From contig NZ_LMPF01000001.1 in the NCBI RefSeq assembly GCF_001424345.1, positions 637,751 through 701,750 on the forward strand: DNA of 64,000 nt, written 5' to 3'. Position 1 is the stretch's first letter. Every line of letters begins with the position of its first letter. The position numbers and the translations under genes were made by a program. The notes under the pieces were generated by a model. It was not told the origin of the DNA. It searched no databases and saw only the letters and a program-made list of their open reading frames with translations. Positions 9,606-22,818 of the stretch are shown one piece after another. The DNA comes from Burkholderia sp. Leaf177 (GTDB lineage Bacteria; Pseudomonadota; Gammaproteobacteria; Burkholderiales; Burkholderiaceae).

Positions 9606-10305
9606 TGTGTCGAACAATATCGTGCTGGAAGCATCGGCGATTTCGAAGACGTTCGTGCAGGGCGGCTTCAACGTGCAAGTGCTGGACAACGCCGAACTGC
9701 AGGTGCGCCGTGGCGAAAAGCTGGCGATCGTCGGCGCGTCGGGCTCGGGCAAGAGCACGTTGCTCCACGTGCTCGGCGGTCTCGATGAACCCAGCGCCGG
9801 CAAGGTGTCGCTGCTCGGCAAGCCGTTCACCGCGCTGCGCGAACGCGAGCGCAACGAGCTGCGCAACAAGGCGCTCGGCTTCGTGTACCAGTTCCATCAT
9901 TTGCTCGCCGAATTCAGCGCGCTCGATAACGTCGCCATGCCGCTGCGCATTCGCCGCATGACCGAAGCCGACGCACGCAAGCAGGCCATGGATATGCTGG
10001 AGCGTGTGGGTATCGGGCATCGGGCGAAACATCGGCCGGGCGAGTTGTCGGGCGGCGAGCGCCAGCGGGTTGCGATCGCGCGCGCGCTGGTGACGCATCC
10101 GGCCTGCGTACTCGCCGATGAACCCACGGGGAACCTCGACGGCGGTACGGCGGACACGGTGTTCAACCTGATGCTGGAGTTGTCGCAAACGCTCGAAACC
10201 AGCTTCGTGATCGTCACCCACGACCCCGACCTCGCCGCACGTTGCGACCGGATCATGCGCCTGCGCGACGGCGTGCTGTTCGAGGAGCCGGTCGTACCCG
10301 TCTAG
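9598..10305 (+). CDS. lolD: Lipoprotein-releasing system ATPase LolD
   Basis: A 235-residue ABC ATPase that powers LolCDE. Walker A ([16 protein letters not shown], about 49-64), the signature [15 protein letters not shown] (about 150-164), and Walker B with the D-loop ([13 protein letters not shown]) are all intact. The ATG overlaps the lolC stop by 8 nt, so both subunits are made from one transcript. Length matches LolD (about 230). Confidence 0.96.
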   Translation: MSDVSNNIVLEASAISKTFVQGGFNVQVLDNAELQVRRGEKLAIVGASGSGKSTLLHVLGGLDEPSAGKVSLLGKPFTALRERERNELRNKALGFVYQFHHLLAEFSALDNVAMPLRIRRMTEADARKQAMDMLERVGIGHRAKHRPGELSGGERQRVAIARALVTHPACVLADEPTGNLDGGTADTVFNLMLELSQTLETSFVIVTHDPDLAARCDRIMRLRDGVLFEEPVVPV

Positions 10306-10321
10306 TTGTCCTGGAGGGATC

Positions 10322-11110
10322 ATGTGGATCGATACGCACTGTCATCTGGATGCTTCGGAATTCGATGCCGACCGCGATGACGTCGCGGCTTCGGCGTTGA
10401 AAGAGGGCGTCAGGCGCATTGTGATTCCGGGCGTCGAGCGCCAGAACTTCAATACGGTGCGCAAGCTCGCGCATCAAATTGAGGGCGGTGCCTACGCGCT
10501 CGGTATCCATCCGCTTTTCACGCCGCGTGCGCAGGACGACGATCTGCGCGTGTTGCGCGAGCAGATCAAGGCGAGCATGGATGATCCGCGGTTCGTGGGT
10601 ATCGGTGAAATCGGGCTTGATTACTTCGTTCCAGGTCTCGACGACGCCCGTCAGACCTTCTTCTATTACGAACAGCTCAAGATCGCGCGCGACTTCGATT
10701 TGCCGGTCATTTGCCACGTGCGTAAATCGCAGGACAAGGTGCTCAAAGGGCTGCGCGTGCATGGCGTGAAGATTGGCATTGCGCATGCGTTCAACGGCAG
10801 TTTCCAGCAGGCCGAAACGTTTATTTCGCATGGCATGCGGCTCGGCTTTGGCGGGAATCTCACCTTCGAACGCGCGCGGCAAATACGCAGGCTTGCCGCC
10901 GATTTGCCGCTCGATGCAATCGTGCTCGAAACCGATGCGCCGGATATCGCGCCTTCATGGTTGTACAAACATCGCAACACGCCGGAGCAGGTGGCGGGTA
11001 TTGCCCGGGTGCTTGCTGAACTGCGCGGCGTCAGCGAAGAGACGCTTTCCATAGGCACAACGGCTAACGCGCACGCGGCGCTGCCGCGGCTCGCACTTAT
11101 CTCGGCATAA
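10322..11110 (+). CDS. tatD: TatD-family metal-dependent DNase
   Basis: A 262-residue TIM-barrel hydrolase. The N-terminal metal site WIDTHCHLD (residues 2-10), the GEIGLDYF segment (about 97-104), the HVRKSQDK region and the C-terminal LETDAPDIAP motif match TatD/YcfH metal-dependent deoxyribonucleases, which act as 3'-5' exonucleases. GGAGG precedes the ATG. It lies 16 bp downstream of lolD and may be cotranscribed. Confidence 0.92.
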   Translation: MWIDTHCHLDASEFDADRDDVAASALKEGVRRIVIPGVERQNFNTVRKLAHQIEGGAYALGIHPLFTPRAQDDDLRVLREQIKASMDDPRFVGIGEIGLDYFVPGLDDARQTFFYYEQLKIARDFDLPVICHVRKSQDKVLKGLRVHGVKIGIAHAFNGSFQQAETFISHGMRLGFGGNLTFERARQIRRLAADLPLDAIVLETDAPDIAPSWLYKHRNTPEQVAGIARVLAELRGVSEETLSIGTTANAHAALPRLALISA

Positions 11111-11120
11111 TCAGTTCCTC

Positions 11121-13748
11121 TTGACTGTTCGATTGCAGGCATTGGAGAGAAGCGTTTCTCTTCGATGGGCTCGCGTTCGCGTCAGGTTTCGAGGAGCGGA
11201 CGTGCGGGGAATGTTGATCGGGTTTGCACTCGGAATAGTGTGGCTGCAACAGCAGGCTGCGTTGCCGGGCGTGTTGATCATTTGCAGTTGTTTGTGCGTG
11301 TTTGCATGCTGCTGCACGCTCGCGTATTGCGTGCCGCGCTGGCGAAGCGCTTCGGTGATTTGCGCTGCGTTTATCGTGGGCTTTGGTTACGCCGCGTGGC
11401 GCGCTGATATCCGGCTGCAATACGCGTTGCCCGCGGCTTTCGAGAGCCGCAATATCGAGTTGACTGGCTTTGTGCGCGGCCTTCCGCTGCAAGGCGAGGA
11501 CGGTACGCGTTTTCTGTTCGAAGTCGAATCGAACGAAGCAGGGATTGCCAAGTTTCCGCGCATCGTGCAGTTGTCGTGGATGGCCGTCGATGCATCGAAG
11601 CGCGGGCCCGCCGCCGCGCCGCCTCCAGCGCTTTGGGCCGGGCAGCGCTGGAGTTTTGTCGCGCGGCTCAAACGCCCGCACGGGAACGCCAATTTTCGCG
11701 GCCGCGATGCCGAAGCGGCGCTGCTCGCGCGCAATATTCGCGCGACCGGTTATGTATCGATGCCGGAATCTGCCCGCCGCATGCCCGCCGATGCACACAG
11801 TGGTGCGCTGACGATCGACCGCTGGCGGGCGCGCTTGCGTGAACGGGTGTTGCGCGTGCTCGAGGGCGCGTCGCATCGCGGGATCGTGGTCGCACTCGCG
11901 GTCGGCGCGCAAGACGTGGTCAGCGACGCTGATTGGGCCCTACTGCGCGCAACGGGCACAAGTCATCTGGTAGCGATCTCCGGGCTGCATATTGGCTTTG
12001 TCGCGGGGCTTGCGGCGTTGATTGGCGGATGGTTCTGGCGACGCTTGCGTTGGCGCGGCATGCCGCTGCCATTGATCGTATCGGCGCAGAAAGCGTCAGC
12101 AGGAACGGCCGCGGCATTTGCGGCTTTCTATGCCGCGCTCGCCGGTTTCAACGTGCCGGCGCAACGGGCGATGTGGATGCTCTGCTTTGTCGCGCTCGCG
12201 GTTCTGAGCGGGCGCAGGCCCGCTTCTTCGCTGGTGCTTGCATGGGCGCTCGGGCTCGTGTTGTTGCTCGATCCGTGGGCGGTCACGGCAGCGGGGTTCT
12301 GGCTGTCGTTTTGCGCAGTGGCCGCAATCCTGTTCGCGATTGCATCGAGGGGAAGAAGGGCGTCGATTGGTATCGCGGACGAGATCGAGCTGAAACGCGA
12401 CGATGACCTGATCCCCGATATCCCGCACGGCCTGCCATGTGCACGCAGGCTAGTTCGCGACCGGATCGGCGACGTACTTCGCCGGTACAGCATTCGCTCG
12501 AAGTCGTGGCTCAAACGTATGGCGCGCAACATTGGCCGCCGGATCGCTGCAAGTGCGCGCGTGCAATACGCCATCACCATTGGTCTCGCGCCGCTTACGG
12601 CATATTGGTTTTTCCAGATTCCGCTGCTTGGACCGCTTGCCAACGCGTTTGCGATTCCATGGATCAGTTTCCTGGTCACGCCAACGGTACTGGTCGCTGT
12701 CTTGCTGCCCGCACCCTTCGATGAATTTGCGTACCGAGCCGCTCACAGTCTTTTGACGCTCATGTGCGACATGCTCACTCACATGTCCGGCCCGGCGTGG
12801 ACGTTGTGGCGGCTGCCGCAGCCCGACGGATTCGCAATGACCGCTGCCGCGATCGGCGTGATCTGGGCGCTGGCGCCGCGCGGCTGGCCGTTGCGATTCG
12901 CCGCGCCGTTGACGTGGTTGCCGCTGGTTTTTCCGCCGTCGCACGCACCGCCGAACGGAGCGTTCCGTATCACGGCACTGGATATTGGACAGGGTTCGTC
13001 GTTGCTCGTGGAAACCTCGAATCACACCTTGCTCTTCGATGCCGGTCCGGGCCCCGAATCCACGCACGCCGGCGAGCGCCTTGTCGTGCCGTATCTCTTC
13101 GCGCACGGCGTTTCCACGCTCGATACATTGATGATCAGCCACTCGGATTCCGATCATTCCGGCGGCGCGCCTGCCGTGCTGGAAAACATCCGCGTGCGTC
13201 AGTTCGCAGCTTCCATGCGTCCTCGCGAAACTTTATGGAACGTTGCTCGAAAGCAGGGCAGCGATCCCGTGCGATGCATCGCCGGCCAGCGGTGGCAGTG
13301 GGACGGCGTGATCTTCAGCGTGCTGTGGCCGCAAGCAGGGCCGCTTGCAGGGAAGCCAAATGCAACCTCGTGCGTGCTGAAGATCACGAGCGCGGCGGGG
13401 CGCTCGGCGCTGCTCGCTGCGGACATCGAAGCGGACGTCGAGCGCCAGTTATTGAAACGAGATCGCGCGTTGCTCCGGGCGGACGTGTTGATCGTGCCGC
13501 ATCACGGCAGCAAGACGTCGTCTACCGAGCCTTTCCTCGACGCCGTTGAGCCGCGCGTCGCGATATTTCAGGTAGGCTACCGCAACCGTTTTAACCATCC
13601 GAATCCGACGGTGTTCGAGCGCTACCGGCTGCGTCATATCGAGCTGTCTCGCAGCGACGAAGACGGCGCCGCGCGCATGGAGGTATCGGCGGAAATTTCC
13701 ATCGAACGGTTCCGGCAAACGCACGCACGCTACTGGATGGGCCGGTAA
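11121..13748 (+). CDS. comEC: ComEC/Rec2-family DNA uptake channel protein
   Basis: A large (about 875 residues) inner-membrane protein. It has an N-terminal DUF4131 region with TM segments (about 30-95), a central Competence domain with many TM helices (about 270-580, with GTSHLVAISGLHIGFVAG), and a C-terminal metallo-beta-lactamase-like domain with the metal motif SHSDSDHSGG (about 675). ComEC forms the channel for transforming single-stranded DNA. The start is uncertain: the frame opens with TTG at 11121 without a good ribosome binding site, and the first in-frame ATG is at 11211. The gene is complete. Confidence 0.9.
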   Translation: MTVRLQALERSVSLRWARVRVRFRGADVRGMLIGFALGIVWLQQQAALPGVLIICSCLCVFACCCTLAYCVPRWRSASVICAAFIVGFGYAAWRADIRLQYALPAAFESRNIELTGFVRGLPLQGEDGTRFLFEVESNEAGIAKFPRIVQLSWMAVDASKRGPAAAPPPALWAGQRWSFVARLKRPHGNANFRGRDAEAALLARNIRATGYVSMPESARRMPADAHSGALTIDRWRARLRERVLRVLEGASHRGIVVALAVGAQDVVSDADWALLRATGTSHLVAISGLHIGFVAGLAALIGGWFWRRLRWRGMPLPLIVSAQKASAGTAAAFAAFYAALAGFNVPAQRAMWMLCFVALAVLSGRRPASSLVLAWALGLVLLLDPWAVTAAGFWLSFCAVAAILFAIASRGRRASIGIADEIELKRDDDLIPDIPHGLPCARRLVRDRIGDVLRRYSIRSKSWLKRMARNIGRRIAASARVQYAITIGLAPLTAYWFFQIPLLGPLANAFAIPWISFLVTPTVLVAVLLPAPFDEFAYRAAHSLLTLMCDMLTHMSGPAWTLWRLPQPDGFAMTAAAIGVIWALAPRGWPLRFAAPLTWLPLVFPPSHAPPNGAFRITALDIGQGSSLLVETSNHTLLFDAGPGPESTHAGERLVVPYLFAHGVSTLDTLMISHSDSDHSGGAPAVLENIRVRQFAASMRPRETLWNVARKQGSDPVRCIAGQRWQWDGVIFSVLWPQAGPLAGKPNATSCVLKITSAAGRSALLAADIEADVERQLLKRDRALLRADVLIVPHHGSKTSSTEPFLDAVEPRVAIFQVGYRNRFNHPNPTVFERYRLRHIELSRSDEDGAARMEVSAEISIERFRQTHARYWMGR

Positions 13749-13779
13749 CACAATAAGAGAAGGAAAGAGGGCACGACGC

Positions 13780-14607
13780 TTGAAAGACATCCTGCATTTT
13801 TCGCACGCGAACGGGTTTCCGGCGTCGACTTACCGAACGATCTTCGCGGAACTCGCCGACGACTACGAGATTCGCGCGGTCGAACGCTTCGGCCACAATC
13901 CGCGGCTGCCGGTCACGCGCGACTGGCCTCATCTCGTGGACGAACTGCTCGAGGACATAGATTCGACCCGTCCCCAGGACACAAAAGTCTGGCTCGTCGG
14001 GCATTCGCTGGGCGGATATCTTTCGCTGATGGCAGCGCTCAAGCGGCCGCATTGGGTGAAGGGCGTCGTGATGCTGGACTCGCCCGTGATTGCCGGCTGG
14101 CGCAGTCATTTGCTGCGGATATCGCAATGGACCGGGCTCGACACCCGCTTGTCGCCGGCGGCCGCCACGAAGAACCGCCGCACGCACTGGCCCAGCCGCG
14201 AAGACGCGTGGCGCCACTTTTACGCAAAAAGCGCGTTCGCGCGCTGGGACGAGCGGATGTTGTCCGATTACATCGACTTCGGTATTCCCGCCGACAAGGA
14301 CGCTTCCGCCGCGTCCGGCAGTCCGCGCAAACTCGCTTTTGATCGAGAGGTGGAATTTCGCATCTACAAGACCCTGCCGCGCACGTTGGGCGCCCGGGTT
14401 GCGCACGGCGTGCCGGTGCCGGCGGGGTTTATCGCGGGGACGCATTCGCGCGAGGTGCGGCAAGTGGGGCTCGATATGACGCGGCGGATCGTGGGCGAGC
14501 GTCTGGAGTGGATAGAAGGCAGTCATCTGTTCCCCATGGAGCGTCCTGTCGAAACCGCGCGCGCATTGCAACGCATGCTTAATGTCCTTCGTCGCGCCGG
14601 CATTTAA
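13780..14607 (+). CDS. Alpha/beta-hydrolase fold protein
   Basis: A 275-residue cytoplasmic protein that starts with TTG after an AGGAAAGAGG ribosome binding site. The opening DILHFSHANGFPASTY has the His-Ala-Asn-Gly-Phe oxyanion segment, and the nucleophile elbow VWLVGHSLGGYLS (Ser at about 75) is clear. The C-terminal ...EGSHLFPMERP supplies the catalytic His. Substrate unknown. It follows comEC by 31 bp in the same direction but is functionally unrelated as far as can be seen. Confidence 0.85.
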   Translation: MKDILHFSHANGFPASTYRTIFAELADDYEIRAVERFGHNPRLPVTRDWPHLVDELLEDIDSTRPQDTKVWLVGHSLGGYLSLMAALKRPHWVKGVVMLDSPVIAGWRSHLLRISQWTGLDTRLSPAAATKNRRTHWPSREDAWRHFYAKSAFARWDERMLSDYIDFGIPADKDASAASGSPRKLAFDREVEFRIYKTLPRTLGARVAHGVPVPAGFIAGTHSREVRQVGLDMTRRIVGERLEWIEGSHLFPMERPVETARALQRMLNVLRRAGI

Positions 14608-17276
<2,669 letters not shown>

Positions 17277-17288
17277 AAGAACAAGGCC

Positions 17289-17324
17289 CGGGCGCCGCGC
17301 TTGAGTAGTCAGGCGCGGCGCCCG
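17289..17324. terminator. GC-rich hairpin after kdsA
   Basis: Perfect 12-bp arms CGGGCGCCGCGC (17289-17300) and complement (17313-17324). There is no T-run after it, so it may slow rather than end transcription, or stabilise the upstream mRNA. Confidence 0.45.
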
Positions 17325-17346
17325 TGTCGCATCGGAGGAGAGGGAA

Positions 17347-17634
17347 ATGGCAAAAGGCTATGTGATCGTGAACGCCGTCGTCACGGACCTGGAGAAATAT
17401 GCGGCGTACCGGCCGCTGGCAGCCGCGGCAATCGAAGAATTCGGCGGCCGCTACCTCGCTCGCGGCGGTAAAAGCGAGACCCTCGAAGGTTCGTTGCTCC
17501 CGCGCGGTGTCGTGATCGAATTCGACGATTACGACACCGCGGTCAAGTGGTACCACTCAGCCGGGTATGAAGCGGCGCGCAATGTGCGAGACGGCGCAGC
17601 CGAGATGCACATGATGGTGGTGGAAGGCGTATAA
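17347..17634 (+). CDS. DUF1330 domain protein (dimeric alpha/beta-barrel)
   Basis: A 95-residue protein covering the whole DUF1330 family: KGYVIVNAVVTDLEKYAAYRP at the start and FDDYDTAVKWYHSAGYEAAR at about residues 58-78. Members adopt a ferredoxin-like dimeric fold, and no reaction is established. A strong purine-rich ribosome binding site (GGAGGAGAGGGA) precedes the ATG. It lies between kdsA and eno in the same direction. Confidence 0.85.
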   Translation: MAKGYVIVNAVVTDLEKYAAYRPLAAAAIEEFGGRYLARGGKSETLEGSLLPRGVVIEFDDYDTAVKWYHSAGYEAARNVRDGAAEMHMMVVEGV

Positions 17635-18999
<1,365 letters not shown>

Positions 19000-19053
19000 A
19001 GCTAAAGCTTTCGCGCAAACGGACGTTAGTCTGGTTAGCCGATTGATTCAGTC

Positions 19054-19088
19054 CGCCGCCCCGTGTTCAAGCGAACCCGGGGCGGCGC
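19054..19088 (+). terminator. GC-rich stem-loop after eno
   Basis: A strong inverted repeat: CGCCGCCCCG pairs with CGGGGCGGCG, closed by an inner GTTC/GAAC. It lies between eno and ftsB without a following T-run, so it is at most a partial terminator or mRNA 3' stabiliser. Confidence 0.35.
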
Positions 19089-19131
19089 CGAAATACAAGT
19101 TGAAGTTTCAGCGTTTTCTCTTGCCTCTTAA

Positions 19132-19587
19132 ATGCGGATTGTCACCTTTGTCCTGATCCTGCTGCTGGCGATGATCCAGTATCCGCTGTGGTGGGGGCAC
19201 GGTGGCTGGTTGCGCGTTCACGAGCTGCAGCAGCAACTGGTCAATCAAACGAAGAAGAACGTGGATTTGAAGCTGCGCAATGAACGCGTGCAGGGCGAAG
19301 TCGCGGATTTGCAGAATGGCACGGCGGCTGTTGAAGAACGCGCGCGCTATGAAATGGGCATGATGAAGGACAGCGAGGTTTTCGTGCAGTTTGTATCGCC
19401 AAATTCCGCTGCACCGGCGAACTCCGTGAACGCCCAATCGAGCGCGTCTACGCGAGGGCAAGTTTCCGCTGCACCTTTGCGAGTTGTACCTAATCCGGTT
19501 TCAAAATCCAAGGAAGAACGCCGTGCGTTTGAGCGACAGGCGACTAAAGAGAAACAGGACGCCGCCAAGAAGAAAGCGGGCGGATGA
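19132..19587 (+). CDS. ftsB: Cell division protein FtsB
   Basis: A 151-residue bitopic inner-membrane protein. A short cytoplasmic N-terminus leads into one TM helix (about 3-20, [18 protein letters not shown]), then a periplasmic coiled coil rich in Leu/Gln/Asn/Glu (about 28-70), ending with the [17 protein letters not shown] motif. FtsB pairs with FtsL and FtsQ in the divisome. The C-terminal 60 residues are Ser/Pro and then Lys/Glu rich and longer than in E. coli FtsB (103 residues), as seen in other Burkholderiaceae. It follows eno. Confidence 0.93.
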   Translation: MRIVTFVLILLLAMIQYPLWWGHGGWLRVHELQQQLVNQTKKNVDLKLRNERVQGEVADLQNGTAAVEERARYEMGMMKDSEVFVQFVSPNSAAPANSVNAQSSASTRGQVSAAPLRVVPNPVSKSKEERRAFERQATKEKQDAAKKKAGG

Positions 19588-19611
19588 CTTAAACCTGAAT
19601 CGAGTGAAATG

Positions 19612-19645
19612 AAAAAGCCGTTCAACGCGAGTTGAACGGCTTTTT
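19612..19645. terminator. Rho-independent terminator after ftsB
   Basis: Perfect 15-bp arms (19612-19626 and 19631-19645) with a GCGA loop, an A-run on the left and a T-run on the right. It lies between the convergent ftsB and lipoprotein genes and can work both ways. Confidence 0.9.
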
Positions 19646-19673
19646 ATCAACAGGACGGGATCAAACGTTCCGA

Positions 19674-20033
19674 CTACCAGTAATACCCAGGGTAGCCGAC
19701 ACCAATACCCGTGCCCCATCTGTTACCCCATCCGCCGCTCGAATAACCGCCGTACACCGTAACAGGCGGCCGATAGTATTGCGAATACGCCTGAGCCGCT
19801 GCTTCCGCGGCCATCGCTTGTTGCTGCTCGGCGAGCACTTGCCGGTCGATCTGGTTGTAGCGTTGTTGCTCTTCAGGCGAAAGCGGCTGAGCCGCCTGGT
19901 TTTGTGCCACCGGCAAACGGCTATATACCGGCGAAGGTCCCGGCGGATCCATCATGCATCCGCTGAGCGCAAGCAACGTTGCGCCACACACGGCGCCGGC
20001 CAGTTGCTTCGATAAACATCCAAAGGGTTTCAT
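19674..20033 (-). CDS. Small predicted lipoprotein
   Basis: A 119-residue protein with a signal peptide and lipobox LALSGC (Cys at about 26). The mature part is Pro/Gln/Ala rich (SPEEQQRYNQIDRQVLAEQQ) and ends in a Gly/Tyr/Trp-rich tail (YGGYSSGGWGNRWG). GGAGG precedes the ATG. I do not recognise a function; the tail resembles other small outer-membrane-associated lipoproteins of Burkholderiaceae. Confidence 0.75.
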   Translation of the reverse strand: MKPFGCLSKQLAGAVCGATLLALSGCMMDPPGPSPVYSRLPVAQNQAAQPLSPEEQQRYNQIDRQVLAEQQQAMAAEAAAQAYSQYYRPPVTVYGGYSSGGWGNRWGTGIGVGYPGYYW

Positions 20034-20153
20034 GTCGACCTCCAGCGGGCCGGGCTACTAATCGGACAGGGATGATGCCACGCCGCAGAGCACCGAAGCG
20101 CTATACCGCGACGTCTTGTTACAGACCACCCAACTCTGGCCGCGAGACATCGA

Positions 20154-21125
20154 TCAGTGCCGCTGATCCGGCGCCGGGCTGACGCCTTGCGAGATTTCTC
20201 CCGCGACAAAAAGCTGCGCCACGTCCACAGGATCGAATTCGTAGCGCTGATTGCAGAATTCGCAGTGCACTTCCACGCTGCCACGTTCCTCGATCACGCT
20301 ATCCACTTCTTCAGGGCCCAGCATTTTCAGCATGCCGCCCACTTTTTCACGCGAACACGTGCACTCGAAACGCGCTTGTGCCGGCTCGAAATGCTGCACG
20401 TTTTCCTGCCAGAAAAGCCGCTTGAAAACTGTTTCCGGCTCTTCTTTCAACAGCTCCTCGTTCGATAATGTGCCGCCGAGGTGGCACACGCGCTGCCACG
20501 TATCGGCATCGTGTTCGCCCGGATGTGGGACGATACCGCCATCGCCCGGAAGCTTTTGCAGCAGCATGCCGACCGCGCGCTCGGTGTTCGCGGCGAGCCA
20601 CATGCGCGTGTCGAGCTGCTCTGAATGATGCATATAGTGTTCCAGCACCTCGGCCATTGACGCGAGCGGCCCATGCTCACCGCTCAGCGGCACGATACCT
20701 TGATATGCCTGCTGGCCCGGCTGCTTGTCGCGCGGATCGAGCGTGATCACGCAGCGGCCCTGACCGTTGCGGTTGAGCAGGTCGGGCAGGGTCATGTCGT
20801 CGGTAATCGCGACGGGCGTTTCGCTCGTGCCTTCTATGGACTCCGCGAGCTTCGCCGTCGCGCGCAACGACAGGTCGGAATTGCACTGCACGACGAGCAT
20901 AGTCACGGGTCCGTCGCCGTAGATCTGCATGATCAACGTGCCATCGAACTTGAGATTTGCCGAAAGCAGCGCGCACGCGGCCATCATTTCGCCGAGCACG
21001 TTGCGAACGGGCGCCGGATAGGAGCGGCGCGTCAGCACTTCCTGCCACGTATCGCGCAACGAGACGATCTCGCCGCGCACGGGCGCCGCGTTGAACATGA
21101 ATTTTTGCAGCTGATCGTTAACCAC
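20154..21125 (-). CDS. hslO: Redox-regulated chaperone Hsp33
   Basis: A 323-residue holdase chaperone activated by oxidation. The C-terminal zinc-binding cysteines are intact as Cys-X-Cys (CTCSREKV) and Cys-X2-Cys (CEFCNQRY). The N-terminal domain has the NVLGEMMAACALLSANLKFDG segment. I prefer the GTG at 21125, which has AAAGGA 7 nt upstream; the frame is open to a TTG at 21161 that lacks a ribosome binding site. It is followed downstream by the lipoprotein gene and preceded by the gamma-carbonic-anhydrase-like gene on the same strand. Confidence 0.95.
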   Translation of the reverse strand: MVNDQLQKFMFNAAPVRGEIVSLRDTWQEVLTRRSYPAPVRNVLGEMMAACALLSANLKFDGTLIMQIYGDGPVTMLVVQCNSDLSLRATAKLAESIEGTSETPVAITDDMTLPDLLNRNGQGRCVITLDPRDKQPGQQAYQGIVPLSGEHGPLASMAEVLEHYMHHSEQLDTRMWLAANTERAVGMLLQKLPGDGGIVPHPGEHDADTWQRVCHLGGTLSNEELLKEEPETVFKRLFWQENVQHFEPAQARFECTCSREKVGGMLKMLGPEEVDSVIEERGSVEVHCEFCNQRYEFDPVDVAQLFVAGEISQGVSPAPDQRH

Positions 21126-21170
21126 GCTGGGGTCCTTTAATCGATAACGCAACGCGTCCAAAAGCGGCGT

Positions 21171-21695
21171 TCAGCCGATCCGTACGAGTTGCGCTTTGTA
21201 ATATTCGCGGCGTTCCACGTAACCACGTGTGCCGGCCTGCATCTTTGCAATATCCGCTTCCGTCAGTTCACGCACGGCTTTCGCGGGTGCGCCGAGGATC
21301 AGGGTGTTATCGGGGAAAATCTTGCCTTCGGTCACCACGGCGCCTGCACCAACCAGACAATTGCGGCCAATTACCGCTCCATTCAAGACCACGGCCTGAA
21401 TTCCGACGAGCGCACCTTCTTTGATCGTGCATCCGTGCAACATCGCCTGATGGCCGACAGTCACGTTCGCCTCAATGGTCAGCGGAAATCCTGGGTCCGT
21501 GTGAAGCACCGCGCCTTCCTGGATGTTGCTGCCATGGCCGAGCACGATCGGCTCGTTGTCCGCGCGCAGCGAAGCGCCGAACCAGACGCTCGAGTTCTCT
21601 TCGAGCGTCACGCGGCCGATGATGGTCGCCGTATCGGCAACAAATACACTTTCGTGGATGGTCGGTGCGGCATCGCCGAGCTTGTAGATTGCCAC
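21171..21695 (-). CDS. Gamma-carbonic-anhydrase-like hexapeptide-repeat protein
   Basis: A 174-residue left-handed beta-helix protein. Hexapeptide repeats run through most of the length, and metal-ligand-like histidines occur in VLHTDPG and VTVGHQAMLHGCTI, as in gamma-class carbonic anhydrases (YrdA/CaiE/PaaY group). Reaction not certain. I chose the GTG at 21695 (VAIYKLGDAAP) because GGAG lies 5 nt upstream and the length then matches the family exactly. The longer open frame (to 21962) covers the divergent intergenic region. Confidence 0.88.
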   Translation of the reverse strand: MAIYKLGDAAPTIHESVFVADTATIIGRVTLEENSSVWFGASLRADNEPIVLGHGSNIQEGAVLHTDPGFPLTIEANVTVGHQAMLHGCTIKEGALVGIQAVVLNGAVIGRNCLVGAGAVVTEGKIFPDNTLILGAPAKAVRELTEADIAKMQAGTRGYVERREYYKAQLVRIG

Positions 21696-21960
21696 TATGT
21701 CTCCTGGGCTGGACGCGGGTTGGGCGGCGGGCCTGGCGCCGCGGCGGGACAGTACAATCAGTCGAAACAGGAAGCAGGTCGACGATTGTCCGGGTTTTAC
21801 ATTGCGGCGCGGCCCGCTTCGTGCCGACGAATTCAATAATTGGCCGTGCAAAACCGCTATTTTAGCCGTTTGCGGTGAACCGCCGTGCGCTCGGGCGCTG
21901 AAGCTGGAACGGGTTGGTTCCAGAGCGCAATACGAACGCATATCAAAACACTCGAGAATC

Positions 21961-22818
21961 ATGTCCGATCAGCCCGATTTGTCCATTACGTTATCTGGTT
22001 CATCCAGCGTCCGGCACGCTGCGCTCGCGTTGCTGCGAGAACGTGATCCATCGGTCAAGGCCGACGCCACGCAGCTTTTCCACGACCGCATGCTCGCGAT
22101 GGACGTTACGTTCGACCCCACCGCCAAGATTGCCGATCCGCTCGACCTTCCCGGGCGCCCTGACGCGCCGGAACTGGTCGCACCATCGGCGTTGAAACGG
22201 CGCAGCATGCAGTCCGACGCTGGCCGCGCCGTGTTGTTGCACGCGCTCGCGCACATCGAATTCAACGCCGTTAATCTGGCGCTCGATGCCGTCTGGCGGT
22301 TTCCATCGATGCCCGAGGCTTTTTACAGTGACTGGTTCAAGGTTGCGGCCGAAGAAGCAAAGCATTTTTCGATGCTCAGCGCGAGGCTGGCCGATTTCGG
22401 CCACGCATACGGCGATTTCCCCGCGCACGATGGCCTCTGGGAAATGGCCGAACGCACGCGCGGAGACGTGCTCGCGCGCATGGCGCTCGTGCCGCGCACG
22501 CTGGAAGCACGCGGACTCGACGCCGCGCCGCCAATCCGCCGGCGTCTTGCGCAGGCGGGTGACCATGCGTCGGCGGCCATTCTCGACGTGATTCTCCACG
22601 ATGAAATCGGTCACGTGCTAATCGGCAATCACTGGTTCCGGCATTTGTGCGAGAAGGCCAACGCCGATCCGCACGTCACGTACGAGGCCCTTGCCGAGCG
22701 GTATCACGCGCCAAGACTGCGCGGCCCATTCAATTTCGAAGCGCGCCGCGACGCCGGTTTCGATGAAGCCGAGTTGCGCGCGCTGGCAGGCCTCGACGCC
22801 GCTGAGTCGTCCCAATGA
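21961..22818 (+). CDS. DUF455 ferritin-like protein
   Basis: A 285-residue helical protein of the DUF455 family. Paired carboxylate/His motifs typical of a ferritin-like di-metal site are visible: HALAHIEFNAVNLALDA (about 99-115), AAEEAKHFSML (about 130), and HDEIGHVLIGNHWF (about 215). The natural reaction is unknown; related enzymes hydroxylate tRNA or other substrates. The ATG at 21961 is used; an upstream in-frame extension is not conserved-looking. It overlaps the following hydrolase gene by 4 nt (ATGA). Confidence 0.85.
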   Translation: MSDQPDLSITLSGSSSVRHAALALLRERDPSVKADATQLFHDRMLAMDVTFDPTAKIADPLDLPGRPDAPELVAPSALKRRSMQSDAGRAVLLHALAHIEFNAVNLALDAVWRFPSMPEAFYSDWFKVAAEEAKHFSMLSARLADFGHAYGDFPAHDGLWEMAERTRGDVLARMALVPRTLEARGLDAAPPIRRRLAQAGDHASAAILDVILHDEIGHVLIGNHWFRHLCEKANADPHVTYEALAERYHAPRLRGPFNFEARRDAGFDEAELRALAGLDAAESSQ